Assembly: GCA_029721515.1 (NCBI GenBank)
Contig: CM056566.1
Location: 23,909,269 to 23,973,268 of the forward strand
Source of the DNA: Synanceia verrucosa
Lineage: Eukaryota > Chordata > Actinopteri > Perciformes > Synanceiidae
Direction: 5' to 3'
DNA length: 64,000 nt
This document shows positions 10,651-64,000 of the stretch, piece by piece (the first letter of the stretch is position 1; the number at the start of each line of letters is the position of its first letter). The notes beneath the pieces were generated by a model. That model had not been told where the DNA came from. It did not search any database and saw only the letters and a list, made by a program, of their open reading frames with translations. A program made the translations under genes and the position numbers.

Positions 10651-10905
10651 TTAAAGGGATAGTTCAGGTGTTTCTCTCTAGTCAGGAGAATCACCAGCAG
10701 TGCACACCTAAAACAGTCAGTATCAGTTTAAGTGTGTGCTATATTTGGGTTATTTTCACTGCTGGGAGCTGCTTTGCAAATCCACCAAACTCCATTGAAA
10801 AAACGTGTAATTTTACCAGGAGTTTCTGGTCCACCGCTGCCCCATTGCGTAGTTAGTTTGTGTTATTTTGTGAAACCCTTTAAAACGCCACAACTATCCC
10901 TTTAA
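10651..10905. mobile_element. 255-bp MITE with perfect 14-bp terminal repeats
   Basis: TTAAAGGGATAGTT at 10651-10664 and its exact reverse complement at 10892-10905 bound the element. If the outer TTAA is the target duplication, the element proper is 10655-10901. TTAA or TTA duplications suit piggyBac- or Harbinger-type mobilisation respectively; I cannot choose. Internal CAAATCCACCAAACTCCATT recurs at 47045-47064 in adcy5 intron 3, marking a second, degraded copy. Confidence 0.75.
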
Positions 10906-12680
10906 GTTTCCCCCATGATGACTGAGCGTCCTGTCTTTTGATTTCCTCATTGTTTCCTGTGTAGGTGATTTAAACGTCGGCATGTTTTTCCATCACATAT
11001 CCCTCCATCCTTTTAATTTATTGAAAGTAATTTTAGCATTTTAGTCTAAGTTAGAACACTTTAATTCAGGCTTTATTAGGCTCTCTAATTTATAAAAGCT
11101 GTCAGTGTGTCCTCATTTATGGGATGTTTAAAAACCTTTTATTACAAAAGAACAACTATGATTTTATTCAAAAAGAGGAGTAGCAACAGTTTTCTGATGA
11201 AACCGCGCTGTAGCCTGAATTTATGATTGAACTTTGTGGACTTTTATTTTGAAATACAGGTGAAGTTGCTGTACTTGGCTACGTTCATTAATGTCTTGAT
11301 TCAGCTGAAACCTTTCACTCTGCTTGTTTTTAGATTTTAAGGACAGTGTGTAGCATTAAAAGGGTTTTTTTAAATGGCAGTAATAATACTCATAACTGTG
11401 TTTTCTTTAATTTTTCATCACCTGAAACCTGTCGGCTGACTGTTTGTAGCTACACCTATACGTTAATTTGTATATAATCCTTGCAATTGTGAACCAGGAA
11501 GTATAAAGAGGAGCAAAATATTTTTTTTTATTTATCAATAAATAAAATTGATTTGGCTCCCAGGAGACGCTCTTCACTTCCACTTCTTTATTTTAACCTG
11601 AATCGCCACGTTTTCCTGAACTTCTGAGTAGTTTTGTAGCTTAAAGCAACCTGCAGCTTCACCACTAGGTGTCACTAAACTCTTCACACTGCTCCTTTAA
11701 ATCAGCTCTGGTGCTTTGCAGCTGTGCAGTTTGGCTTTTATTTGACAGATTTTCAGATCTGTCCTCTCCACTGGAGGTGAAGGGAAATGAAATTGTGGTC
11801 ATGCAGTGGGACAGTTAATAATGTGATGAGTCACACCTGTGGGGCTCTTTTATGGGCTCTTATTTCCAGTGTCTTCATGATCCAGAGACTGCCGCAGACA
11901 GAATTCCCTTCACTTTCATTGCCTTTAAACCGTTGCATGTCCTGAATACAGATCTACTGAGCCTTTACTGTTCCCAAACCTGGTGGCTGTTCTTTAAATT
12001 CAGCTGTCGGAGTCAGAGTTGATGATCCTGTAGCACAGTGAGCAGCATGATGCTGGAAACACTGGAGACGCCCTGCAGGGCAAAATGAGCAGCTCCTTGT
12101 TAAACTGCATGAAAGAGGAAAGATGATGATGTGTTTTCAAATAAAAATACAAAAAGCATGGCATATGTTACCCCAGAAATGGTTCTACTTAATAAAGTTT
12201 TGATACAGATGTTTTGCATGGGGCCAGCAGACTTTGTACAGGTATGAATACTGAGTATATATTTACAATAAACCTGTGACATGAGGAAGCATAGTCACTA
12301 TTTTTCATTGTGCGCTGATACATGCAGGATGGATGGGTGCAGTCATATGAACCAACATAGGAAATATATATATATAATTTCATGTTTGTTTTCAAGGAGT
12401 AATATGCAATATTAAAGGTAAATGTTGCCATTTGTTGTGTTAATTATGGCAAGACAGAAAAAGACCTTAAAAAGACCTTCACCCTTGTGTCTTAACATCC
12501 TCTAAAATCCCTCACATGAGCTGTTTATCTGCTAACGAGGTGTGAAAAGCCCTGATGATGCTCTGCAGTTGACCTTCAAGTCAGCATCCTTCGAAGAAAA
12601 TATAGATGTGTTGCCGTGGAGCAGGAGGAAGTAGATAAAGCAGTATTGTTCTTTAGTTACTGCATGGGTTTATGGTTTAA
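10906..12680. other. hacd2-adcy5 intergenic DNA, left part
   Basis: AT-rich, no recognisable gene. Short open frames on the minus strand around 12100-12430 have no motif. Nothing beyond generic fish intergenic sequence is seen. Confidence 0.6.
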
Positions 12681-13640
12681 AGGAACAGTGCAGCATTTTT
12701 TTTTGTCTCTATAAGGTCTTTTTGTGGTTTTGCAATGTAATTTTCTGTCTCTTTAAGGTCTTTTTCCAACTTTTAAGGCCATTTTCCCTCTTTAATGTCT
12801 TTTTTTTTTGTCTTTTTAAAGTAATTTTCTGTCTTTTAAGGTCTTTTTGTGTCTCTTTAAGGTCAATGTGTGTAGCATCTTTTCATAGTAAAACAACATA
12901 ATTCTGATTGATATATCCTGGGAAGGTGAGCAGTGTAACAGGTTGACTGATTAAAAGGAACATCTCATTGTTCATATGTGGAAATTAACATGAAATGGGG
13001 ATAATTTTCTATCTTTTTGGTTAGTTTTATTATCTCTTTATAGTTTCTTTGTGTCTTTATTAGTCTTATGTCTCCTTGTAGTTTATTTGTGCCTCTCTGG
13101 GATCATTTAGTGTCATCTGGTCCTTTTTTTGTCGTATTGCGTGTCTCTTTGTGGTCATATTGTGTATTTTTGGGTTGTTTTGCATTCCTGTATTGGTCAT
13201 ATTGTGCCTTTCTACAGGATATTTGTCTTTTTTGGGGTCACTTGAGGACACTTAGAACCCTTTTTGGTTGATTTGCTTCTCTTTTCTAGTTGTTTTATGT
13301 CTCTTATTAGTACTTTAACGTCTCTTTAAGGTCATCATGTGTGTTTTTGGTCATTCTGTCTCTCTGCAGTAATCATATGTGTTTTTTGGTAGTTTTATGT
13401 CTTTTTTTAGTTGTTTTGTGTCTCTTTAAGGTCATATTATGTCTCTTTGTATGAGTTCAGTGTCTCTTTGTGGTCATTATCTAAATCTTTGAGGTCACTC
13501 TGTGTCTTTGTGGTTGTTTCGCGTCTCTTTTGTGTCATATTGTGTCTCTCAGTCGTACTTTTATGTCTCTTTGAGGTCATCATGTGTCTTTCTTTGGCCT
13601 ATTTGGGGCTGAATTTGCTTCTGTCACACATCTTCATCCA
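12681..13640. repeat. Degenerate T-rich minisatellite (GTCTCTTTxxGGTCAT type)
   Basis: Repeated GTCTCTTTAAGGTC, GTCTCTTTGTGGTCAT and TTTTTGGTTGTTTTG words with irregular spacing. Apparent open frames here (for example 13068-13271 and 13411-13677) are repeat-derived Phe/Val/Leu/Cys/Ser strings. Confidence 0.75.
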
Positions 13641-14480
13641 GACCAGTGGAAAGACAACATCCAAAATACACATTTAGGTGTTTAACTTAACTTTGACTAT
13701 TTTTATGTCCTTAATCCACCAGAAGTTTCCATTGGATGATGTGGATTTCACACACAGGGGCCAACCGGTGCAAAGTGATGCCACTGGGCCCAGAAACACT
13801 TTTTCCCATAGACTCACCTTTGGAAAGAGACGTCTGTAACTCAGCGGTTCATTGTGTTTTCATGGAAAATAAACTTCCCAGCTTTTTTTTAGTTCACCAT
13901 TCGGTAGTAAAACCACTAACAGCTGAATGTAGAGTTATTCAGGTGTGATAGGGTCCCGCTGAGCCACATCTATGGTCCTTAAAGTGACTGATAACGTCTC
14001 TTTAATGTCCTGATAACAGTCTGAATCCCAGTTCTTCACATTAATCTGACTTTAATGTGTCTCCATCAGCATTTCCTCCCTTCGTTCAATATATTGCACT
14101 GGATGTTTGAGAGAGGAGGAGAAGCGACCAGGCGGTCATGAGACCAGCAGAGAAAACAAGTCATATCCAGATAAATGTGGATCTGATTTCTATCTGAGTC
14201 GTCCTTTGATTGGCTGAATGGAGCTGCTGTTCTCTGCCTTAACACAGTTTCACCCTCATGAAACCCAGAAAGAGGATTCAGCTGGAGGAGAGGCGCTCTC
14301 AGGGACCACATGACGCCTCCCATTGACATTCATCAGCACACAGAGAGCTGCTGCTGTTCGTATGGAAATGACAAACACTTCATATCAGCTACAGGCAGCT
14401 GTTACTGATCCATGTTTTACTGCTAAAATACATCAGTTCTGTTACCACTAACTAACTTAATAGAAGAAGAACTGAGTTCA
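13641..14480. other. Intergenic stretch without gene
   Basis: More complex, less repetitive sequence between two T-rich arrays. No exon-like structure or protein motif recognised. Confidence 0.5.
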
Positions 14481-14848
14481 CTTCACTTTGTAACAGTTGG
14501 GTCAGTTTTTTGCTCATTTCCAGGTCGAGTTGCATCTCTTTGTAGTAGTATTTAATCTTTGTTGTATGTCGTTTGTGTCCTTTTTGGTTGTTTTGCATCT
14601 TTTTGTGGTCTGGTTGTGTCAATTAGTAGTACTTTTATGTCCCTTCAAGATTTCCCTTTATGTGTCTTTTTTGGTCATTTTAAGTCTCTTTGCTATAATC
14701 AGATCTTTTTTGATAGTTTTATGTCTCCTTTTAGTTGTTTAGTGTCTCTTTAAGGTAATTTTATGTCTATTTGTGGTCATATCACATGGCAGTTTTTTGT
14801 CTTTTTACGTCTCTTTGGGGTCACTTGAGTCCTTTTTCTTTTTGGTCG
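14481..14848. repeat. Degenerate T-rich minisatellite, left shoulder
   Basis: Irregular copies of the same GTCTCTTT/TTGGTTGTTTTG words leading into the regular array that follows. Confidence 0.7.
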
Positions 14849-15372
14849 TTGTTTTGTGTCTCTTTGTTATCATCATATATCTTTTTTCATAATTTTATGT
14901 CCCTTTTTAGTTGTTTTGTGTCTCTTTGTTATCATCATATGTCTTTTTTTTTCATAGTTTTATGTCCCTTTTTAGTTGTTTTGTGTCTCTTTGTTATCAC
15001 CATGTCTTTTTTTTCATAGTTTTATGTCCCTTTTTTAGTTGTTTTGTGTCTCTTTGTTATCATCATATGTCTTTTTTCATAGTTTTATGTCCCTTTTTAG
15101 TTGTTTTGTGTCTCTTTGTTATCATCATATGTCTTTTTTTTCATAGTTTTATGCCCCTTTTTTTAGTTGTTTTGTGTCTCTTTGTTATCATCATACGTCT
15201 TTTTTCATTGTTTTATGCCCCTTTTTAGTTGTTTTGTGTCTCTTTGCTATCGTCATATTTCTTTTCTCATAGTTTTATGTCCCTTTTTAGTTGTTTTGTG
15301 TCTCTTTGCTATCATCATATGTCTTTTCTCATAGTTTAATGTCCATTTTTAGTTGTTTTGTGTCTCTTTAAG
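14849..15372. repeat. Tandem array, about 62-64 bp unit, roughly 8 copies
   Basis: Unit approximates TTGTTTTGTGTCTCTTTGTT, then ATCATCATATGTC, T-run, CATAGTTTTATGTCCC, T-run, AG. Copies differ mainly in T-run length. It lies about 1.4 kb upstream of the adcy5 start codon. Confidence 0.9.
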
Positions 15373-15638
15373 AGACGCTTTACAGGTGAAGACCGGGTAG
15401 GGCTTTCTGACTCTTTGGACCCATCCAGTAATCCATCCCATATCTTCACCATTAAACCCACAGTGTACCAAGGTGAAGCAGGTGAAAAAACACAGTCAAC
15501 ATACAGTAGACGATATACAACACAACAAGTTAAAATTCAAATTAAATTAGAAGAGGAGACTAAAATGTTTACGTATATATTGTAGAACTTAGTATTTTAG
15601 TTTAGGATGTATAATTATGTCTGGATTTTTGATAACTA

Positions 15639-15658
15639 TCCATCCATCCATCCATCCA
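15639..15658. repeat. (ATCC)n microsatellite
   Basis: Five CATC/CATCC units just before the GC-rich adcy5 promoter region. Confidence 0.85.
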
Positions 15659-15699
15659 GCTGTGAGGACGGGTCCGCCCATTCATCTAACGCGGTCTGG

Positions 15700-16734
15700 G
15701 GGGTCTTTCAGCCCTCTGACTCATCTGATTGGCAGGCCAGTCGTCCAATCACAGCTCGTCACAGTGTGACTCATCCTCTCTCTGCTCCAATGAGCGCACA
15801 GCGGAGAGGTGGGCCGCAGGAAGCACTTTTGGTTGGATGTCCATAAAGCAGCAATCAGCTGTAAAAGTGTTATGTGATGCCACGCTCCAAACGCTCCAAA
15901 CGCGCACCGAGCGGACTGTCCGAGGCTGCGGGACGGAGTGCGCGCCAGCACCGGGGACACACGGAGTGAGACGCCGCTACCGGCCGCGGATTCTCCGAGC
16001 GCGCGGATCCAGCGAGGAGTCGCTGTGTGGGGGTGTGAGGGGGTGTGTGCGGTGATGGACAGCAGCTGGACGCTGATCCAGGGGCAGCAGGGGTTGATGG
16101 GTAAGTGACCGTGCGGTAACACCGGCTGCTCCATGGAGAGAGGAGCTGTTTCCTGCCAGAGGAGGAGGAGGAGGAGCGGCTGACTCCTCTCCTCCGCGGA
16201 TCGTGATGCTGCTTTTTGGACAAACGTGAGTCCCCCTCCCTCCTCCTCCCTACACCGTCTAGGCTGCACGGCTCGGTCCTGCCGGTCCACCATGGGGTCC
16301 TCCTGGCTCCTCTCCGTGCTCTCAGGACTCCAGGAGGCCCGCAGCCCTGCTGGCTGCAGGGATGGAGCTGAGCTCTGATCTCCGGGGACTCTCTGAGTTG
16401 TGTAATGCTTTTATTGAATCCACGGCCCGCGCTGCCGTGCAACCTCTCCATGGATGGCAGCTAATTGGGCCCAATGATGTAGCTCCAGATCCACCTGGAT
16501 CCCACGGTCCCTCCTCCGGCTCCCCTGCGACTTCTGCGCATGTTCAATTGTTTTTTTTTTTATTCCCAGAGCTTCTCTCTGCTCCTTTTGGATAATTTCA
16601 TGTAGTTTTTTTAAAAAAACACTTTTACAAACTATGGAGCATCCAGTTCATGACAGACATTTGATGAGCTTCATCTGTGGGACTAAATAGTTTCCAAACT
16701 TTTATTTCTCAGTGTTTATTTGTCCTCCTCCACC
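15700..16734 (+). promoter_or_regulatory. adcy5: adcy5 promoter and 5' UTR region (CpG-rich)
   Basis: GC and CpG content rise sharply here against the AT-rich surroundings, peaking about 15890-16140, as expected for a CpG-island promoter. Long open frames on both strands (for example minus-strand 15721-16293) are explained by base composition and show no known domain. The region includes a possible alternative 5' exon ending at the strong donor at 16101. Exact transcription start not determinable. Confidence 0.6.
16055..16100 (+). other. Candidate alternative 5' exon of adcy5 with upstream ATG
   Basis: An ATG at 16055 opens MDSSWTLIQGQQGLM and reaches a strong donor, GATGG|GTAAGTG, at 16100/16101. 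A plausible acceptor, TTTTATTTCTCAG, ends at 16712, 22 bases before the main adcy5 ATG. Splicing the two would create a short upstream frame that overlaps the main start in another frame and stops at 16784-16786. Purely predicted; transcript data needed. Confidence 0.3.
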
Positions 16735-60260
<43,526 letters not shown>

Positions 60261-60282
60261 GTGAGTTCAGTCAAGTTCAGTG

Positions 60283-62590
60283 TTTTATTCTAACGGCAGC
60301 TGGTCTTTACTGTACATGTTATACATCTGTTAGAATAGAGCAGTTTTATTCTAACGGCAGCTGGTCTTTACTGTTCATGTTATACATCTGTTAGAATAGA
60401 GCTGTTTTATTCTAACGGCAGCTGGTCTTTACTGTACATATTATACATCTGTTAGAATAGAGCTGTTTTATTCTAACGGCAGCTGGTCTTTACTGTACAT
60501 ATTATACATCTGTTAGAATAGAGCAGTTTTATTCTAACGGCAGCTGGTCTTTACTGTACATGTTATACATCTGTTAGAATAGAGCAGTTTTATTCTAACG
60601 GCAGCTGGTCTTTACTGTACATATTATACATCTGTTAGAATAGAGCAGTTTTATTCTAACGGCAGCTGGTCTTTACTGTACATATTATACATCTGTTAGA
60701 ATAGAGCTGTTTTATTCTAACGGCAGCTGGTCTTTACTGTACATATTATACATCTGTTAGAATAGAGCTGTTTTATTCTAACGACAGCTGGTCTTTACTG
60801 TACATATTATACATCTGTTAGAATAGAGCTGTTTTATTCTAACGACAGCTGGTCTTTACTGTTCATGTTATACATCTGTTAGAATAGAGCAGTTTTATTC
60901 TAACGGCAGCTGGTCTTTACTGTACATATTATACATCTGTTAGAATAGAGCAGTTTTATTCTAACGGCAGCTGGTCTTTACTGTACATATTATACATCTG
61001 TTAGAATAGAGCTGTTTTATTCTAACGGCAGCTGGTCTTTGCTGTACATATTATACATCTGTTAGAATAGAGCTGTTTTATTCTAACGGCAGCTGGTCTT
61101 TACTGTACATATTATACATCTGTTAGAATAGAGCAGTTTTATTCTAACGGCAGCTGGTCTTTGCTGTACATGTTATACATCTGTTAGAATAGAGCAGTTT
61201 TATTCTAACGGCAGCTGGTCTTTGCTGTACATGTTATACATCTGTTAGAATAGAGCAGTTTTATTCTAACGGCAGCTGGTCTTTGCTGTACATGTTATAC
61301 ATCTGTTAGAATAGAGCTGTTTTATTCTAACGACAGCTGGTCTTTACTGTACATGTTATACATCTGTTAGAATAGAGCAGTTTTATTCTAACGGCAGCTG
61401 GTCTTTACTGTACATGTTATACATCTGTTAGAATAGAGCTGTTTTATTCTAACGGCAGCTGGTCTTAACTGTACATGTTATACATCTGTTAGAATAGAGC
61501 TGTTTTATTCTAACGGCAGCTGGTCTTTACTGTTCATGTTATACATCTGTTAGAATAGAGCTGTTTTATTCTAACGGCAGCTGGTCTTTACTGTACATAT
61601 TATACATCTGTTAGAATAGAGCTGTTTTATTCTAACGGCAGCTGGTCTTTACTGTACATGTTATACATCTGTTAGAATAGAGCAGTTTTATTCTAACGGC
61701 AGCTGGTCTTTACTGTACATGTTATACATCTGTTAGAATAGAGCAGTTTTATTCTAACGGCAGCTGGTCTTTACTGTACATGTTATACATCTGTTAGAAT
61801 AGAGCAGTTTTATTCTAACGGCAGCTGGTCTTTACTGTACATGTTATACATCTGTTAGAATAGAGCTGTTTTATTCTAACGGCAGCTGGTCTTTGCTGTA
61901 CATATTATACATCTGTTAGAATAGAGCTGTTTTATTCTAACGGCAGCTGGTCTTTGCTGTACATATTATACATCTGTTAGAATAGAGCTGTTTTATTCTA
62001 ACGGCAGCTGGTCTTTGCTGTACATATTATACATCTGTTAGAATAGAGCTGTTTTATTCTAACGGCAGCTGGTCTTTGCTGTACATATTATACATCTGTT
62101 AGAATAGAGCTGTTTTATTCTAACGGCAGCTGGTCTTTGCTGTACATGTTATACATCTGTTAGAATAGAGCTGTTTTATTCTAACGGCAGCTGGTCTTTG
62201 CTGTACATGTTATACATCTGTTAGAATAGAGCTGTTTTATTCTAACGGCAGCTGGTCTTTACTGTACATGTTATACATCTGTTAGAATAGAGCTGTTTTA
62301 TTCTAACGGCAGCTGGTCTTTACTGTTCATGTTATACATCTGTTAGAATAGAGCTGTTTTATTCTAACGGCAGCTGGTCTTTGCTGTACATGTTATACAT
62401 CTGTTAGAATAGAGCTGTTTTATTCTAACGGCAGCTGGTCTTTGCTGTACATGTTATACATCTGTTAGAATAGAGCTGTTTTATTCTAACGGCAGCTGGT
62501 CTTTACTGTACATATTATACATCTGTTAGAATAGAGCTGTTTTATTCTAACGGCAGCTGGTCTTTACTGTACATATTATACATCTGTTAG
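60283..62590 (+). repeat. 61-bp tandem array, 38 copies without indel
   Basis: Unit TTTTATTCTAACGGCAGCTG + GTCTTTACTGTACATGTTAT + ACATCTGTTAGAATAGAGCT + G. Start points run from 60283 to 62540 at exactly 61-bp steps. Each junction contains GTTAGAATA and TATTCTAAC, nine-base perfect complements separated by nine bases. Variants: ACATG/ACATA, TTTACT/TTTGCT, GAGCAG/GAGCTG, ACGG/ACGA. Confidence 0.97.
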
Positions 62591-62599
62591 AGCTGAATA

Positions 62600-63760
62600 G
62601 AATAGAACACTTTTATAACATACTATACTATGATTTTAAATATTGTATAACATAAGATACGATGACTTTTTTAAAAATATTTTTATAACATTATACTATG
62701 ACTTTTTAAAAATATTTTTATAACATATTACACTATGACTTTTTTTAAATATTTTATAACAAATTACACTATGACTTTTTAAATTATAACATACTATACT
62801 ATGACTTAACTATTTTATAACATACTACACTATGACTTTTTAAATATTTTATAACATATTACACTATGACTTTTTAAATTATAACATACTATACTATGAC
62901 TTAACTATTTTATAACATACTACACTATGACTTTTTAAATATTTTATAACATACTACACTATGACTTTTTAAATATTTTATAACATACTACACTATGACT
63001 TTTTAAATATTTTATAACATATTATACTATGACTTTTTTAAATTATAACATACTATACTATGACTTTTAACTATTTTATAACATACTACACTATGACTTT
63101 TTAAATATTTTATAACATACTATACTATGACTTTTTAAAAATATTTTTATAACATATTACACTATGACTTTTTAAAAATATTTTTATAACATATTATACT
63201 ATGACTTTTTAAATATTTTATAACATACTATACTATGACTTTTTTAAATTATAACATACTATACTATGACTTTTAACTATTTTATAACATACTACACTAT
63301 GACTTTTTAAATATTTTATAACATACTATACTATGACTTTTTAAAATATTTTATAACATATTATACTATGACTTTTTAAAATATTTTTATAACATATTAT
63401 ACTATGACTTTTTTAAATTATAACATACTATACTATGACTTTTAACTATTTTATAACATTCTATAGATGACTTTTTTAAATTATAACATACTATACTATG
63501 ACTTTTAACTATTTTATAACATTCTATAGATGACTTTTTTTTTAAATTATAACATACTATACTATGACTTTTAACTATTTTATAACATTCTACACTATGA
63601 CTTTTTAAAAATATATTCATACTTACATACTTTACTGTTTTTATAATATATGACATAGTATACTATGACTTTTTTAAAAAATATATACACTTACATACTT
63701 GACTATTTTTTCACAATTTATGACATAGTATACTATGACTTTTTAAATAAGTTAAGGACA
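62600..63760 (+). repeat. ~34-bp AT-rich tandem array
   Basis: ATAACATACTACACTATGAC + TTTTTAAATATTTT units, variable in length (TTTAAATTATAACAT and TTTAAAAATATTTTTATAACAT types). The minus-strand SIECYKIVKSH-type open frame at 63402-63656 is its translation. Confidence 0.92.
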
Positions 63761-64000
63761 CAAATACCTTAAAGTTTTTTTAAAAAATCTTTTATGACCT
63801 TGCTATATTTTTACATTACAAACTTTTTGGGTTTTTTTTTTTAAATATATTTTTTTAATATTACATTTTTAAGTTGTGTTTTACTACATTTTAGAAATTT
63901 TAAGTATTCATCCCACGTGATTTATTTCCACATTTTTATCGGTTATATTTCTATATCCTCATGTGAGCGCCACCTACTGAAACTCAACCACTGTTGACAC
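63761..64000. other. adcy5: adcy5 intron 8, right edge
   Basis: AT-rich, no exon before the window ends. Confidence 0.6.

Noticed and set aside
15721..16451. 190- and 193-codon minus-strand frames and a 108-codon plus frame
   Set aside because: They overlap in different frames within a CpG-rich promoter and show no recognisable domain.
16720..16734. Upstream in-frame TTG start for adcy5
   Set aside because: Non-ATG; the ATG at 16735 has a good CACCATG context and aligns with the mammalian ADCY5 start.

Overview
This is vertebrate nuclear DNA, almost certainly from a ray-finned (percomorph-like teleost) fish. The genes are split by GT-AG introns, one of them only 78 bp. The non-coding DNA is AT-rich and crowded with minisatellites, (CA)n/(TTA)n tracts, a Tc1-type transposon and short interspersed repeats of fish type. 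I found no prokaryotic or viral gene, no CRISPR array and no tRNA or rRNA gene.

Layout: (1) On the minus strand at 664-703 is the 40-nt first coding exon of a STAM-family endosomal adaptor gene; the rest of that gene lies off the left edge. (2) About 850 bp separates its start codon from that of hacd2, a head-to-head promoter interval with ETS-like motifs. (3) hacd2 (very-long-chain 3-hydroxyacyl-CoA dehydratase 2) is complete on the plus strand: seven coding exons, 1551-10168, 244 residues, including a 19-nt microexon. (4) 10.2-15.7 kb is intergenic and holds a MITE and T-rich minisatellites. (5) adcy5 (adenylate cyclase type 5) starts in a GC-rich promoter/first-exon region near 15.7-17.7 kb. 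It runs off the right edge; eight coding exons (629 residues) are present, covering the N-terminus, the first six-helix membrane domain, the whole C1a catalytic half and the start of C1b. The second membrane domain and C2 are outside the window. Intron 1 is 27.7 kb.

hacd2 followed by adcy5 in the same orientation matches the human HACD2-ADCY5 order as I recall it. The head-to-head STAM partner resembles instead the human HACD1-STAM pair. The genes do not form a pathway: HACD2 is an ER fatty-acid elongation enzyme, STAM sorts ubiquitinated receptors, and ADCY5 makes cAMP under G-protein control.

The most interesting structure is in the non-coding DNA of adcy5. A repeat module with a 51-bp, 17-codon-compatible array occurs in opposite orientations in introns 3 and 4, flanking exon 4, which carries the first catalytic aspartate. 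A 38-copy, exactly 61-bp hairpin-forming array begins 22 nt after the exon 8 donor. Two 27-bp minisatellite arrays sit inverted to each other in intron 1. The 78-nt intron 6 is open and in frame. I see no clearly new protein-based system.
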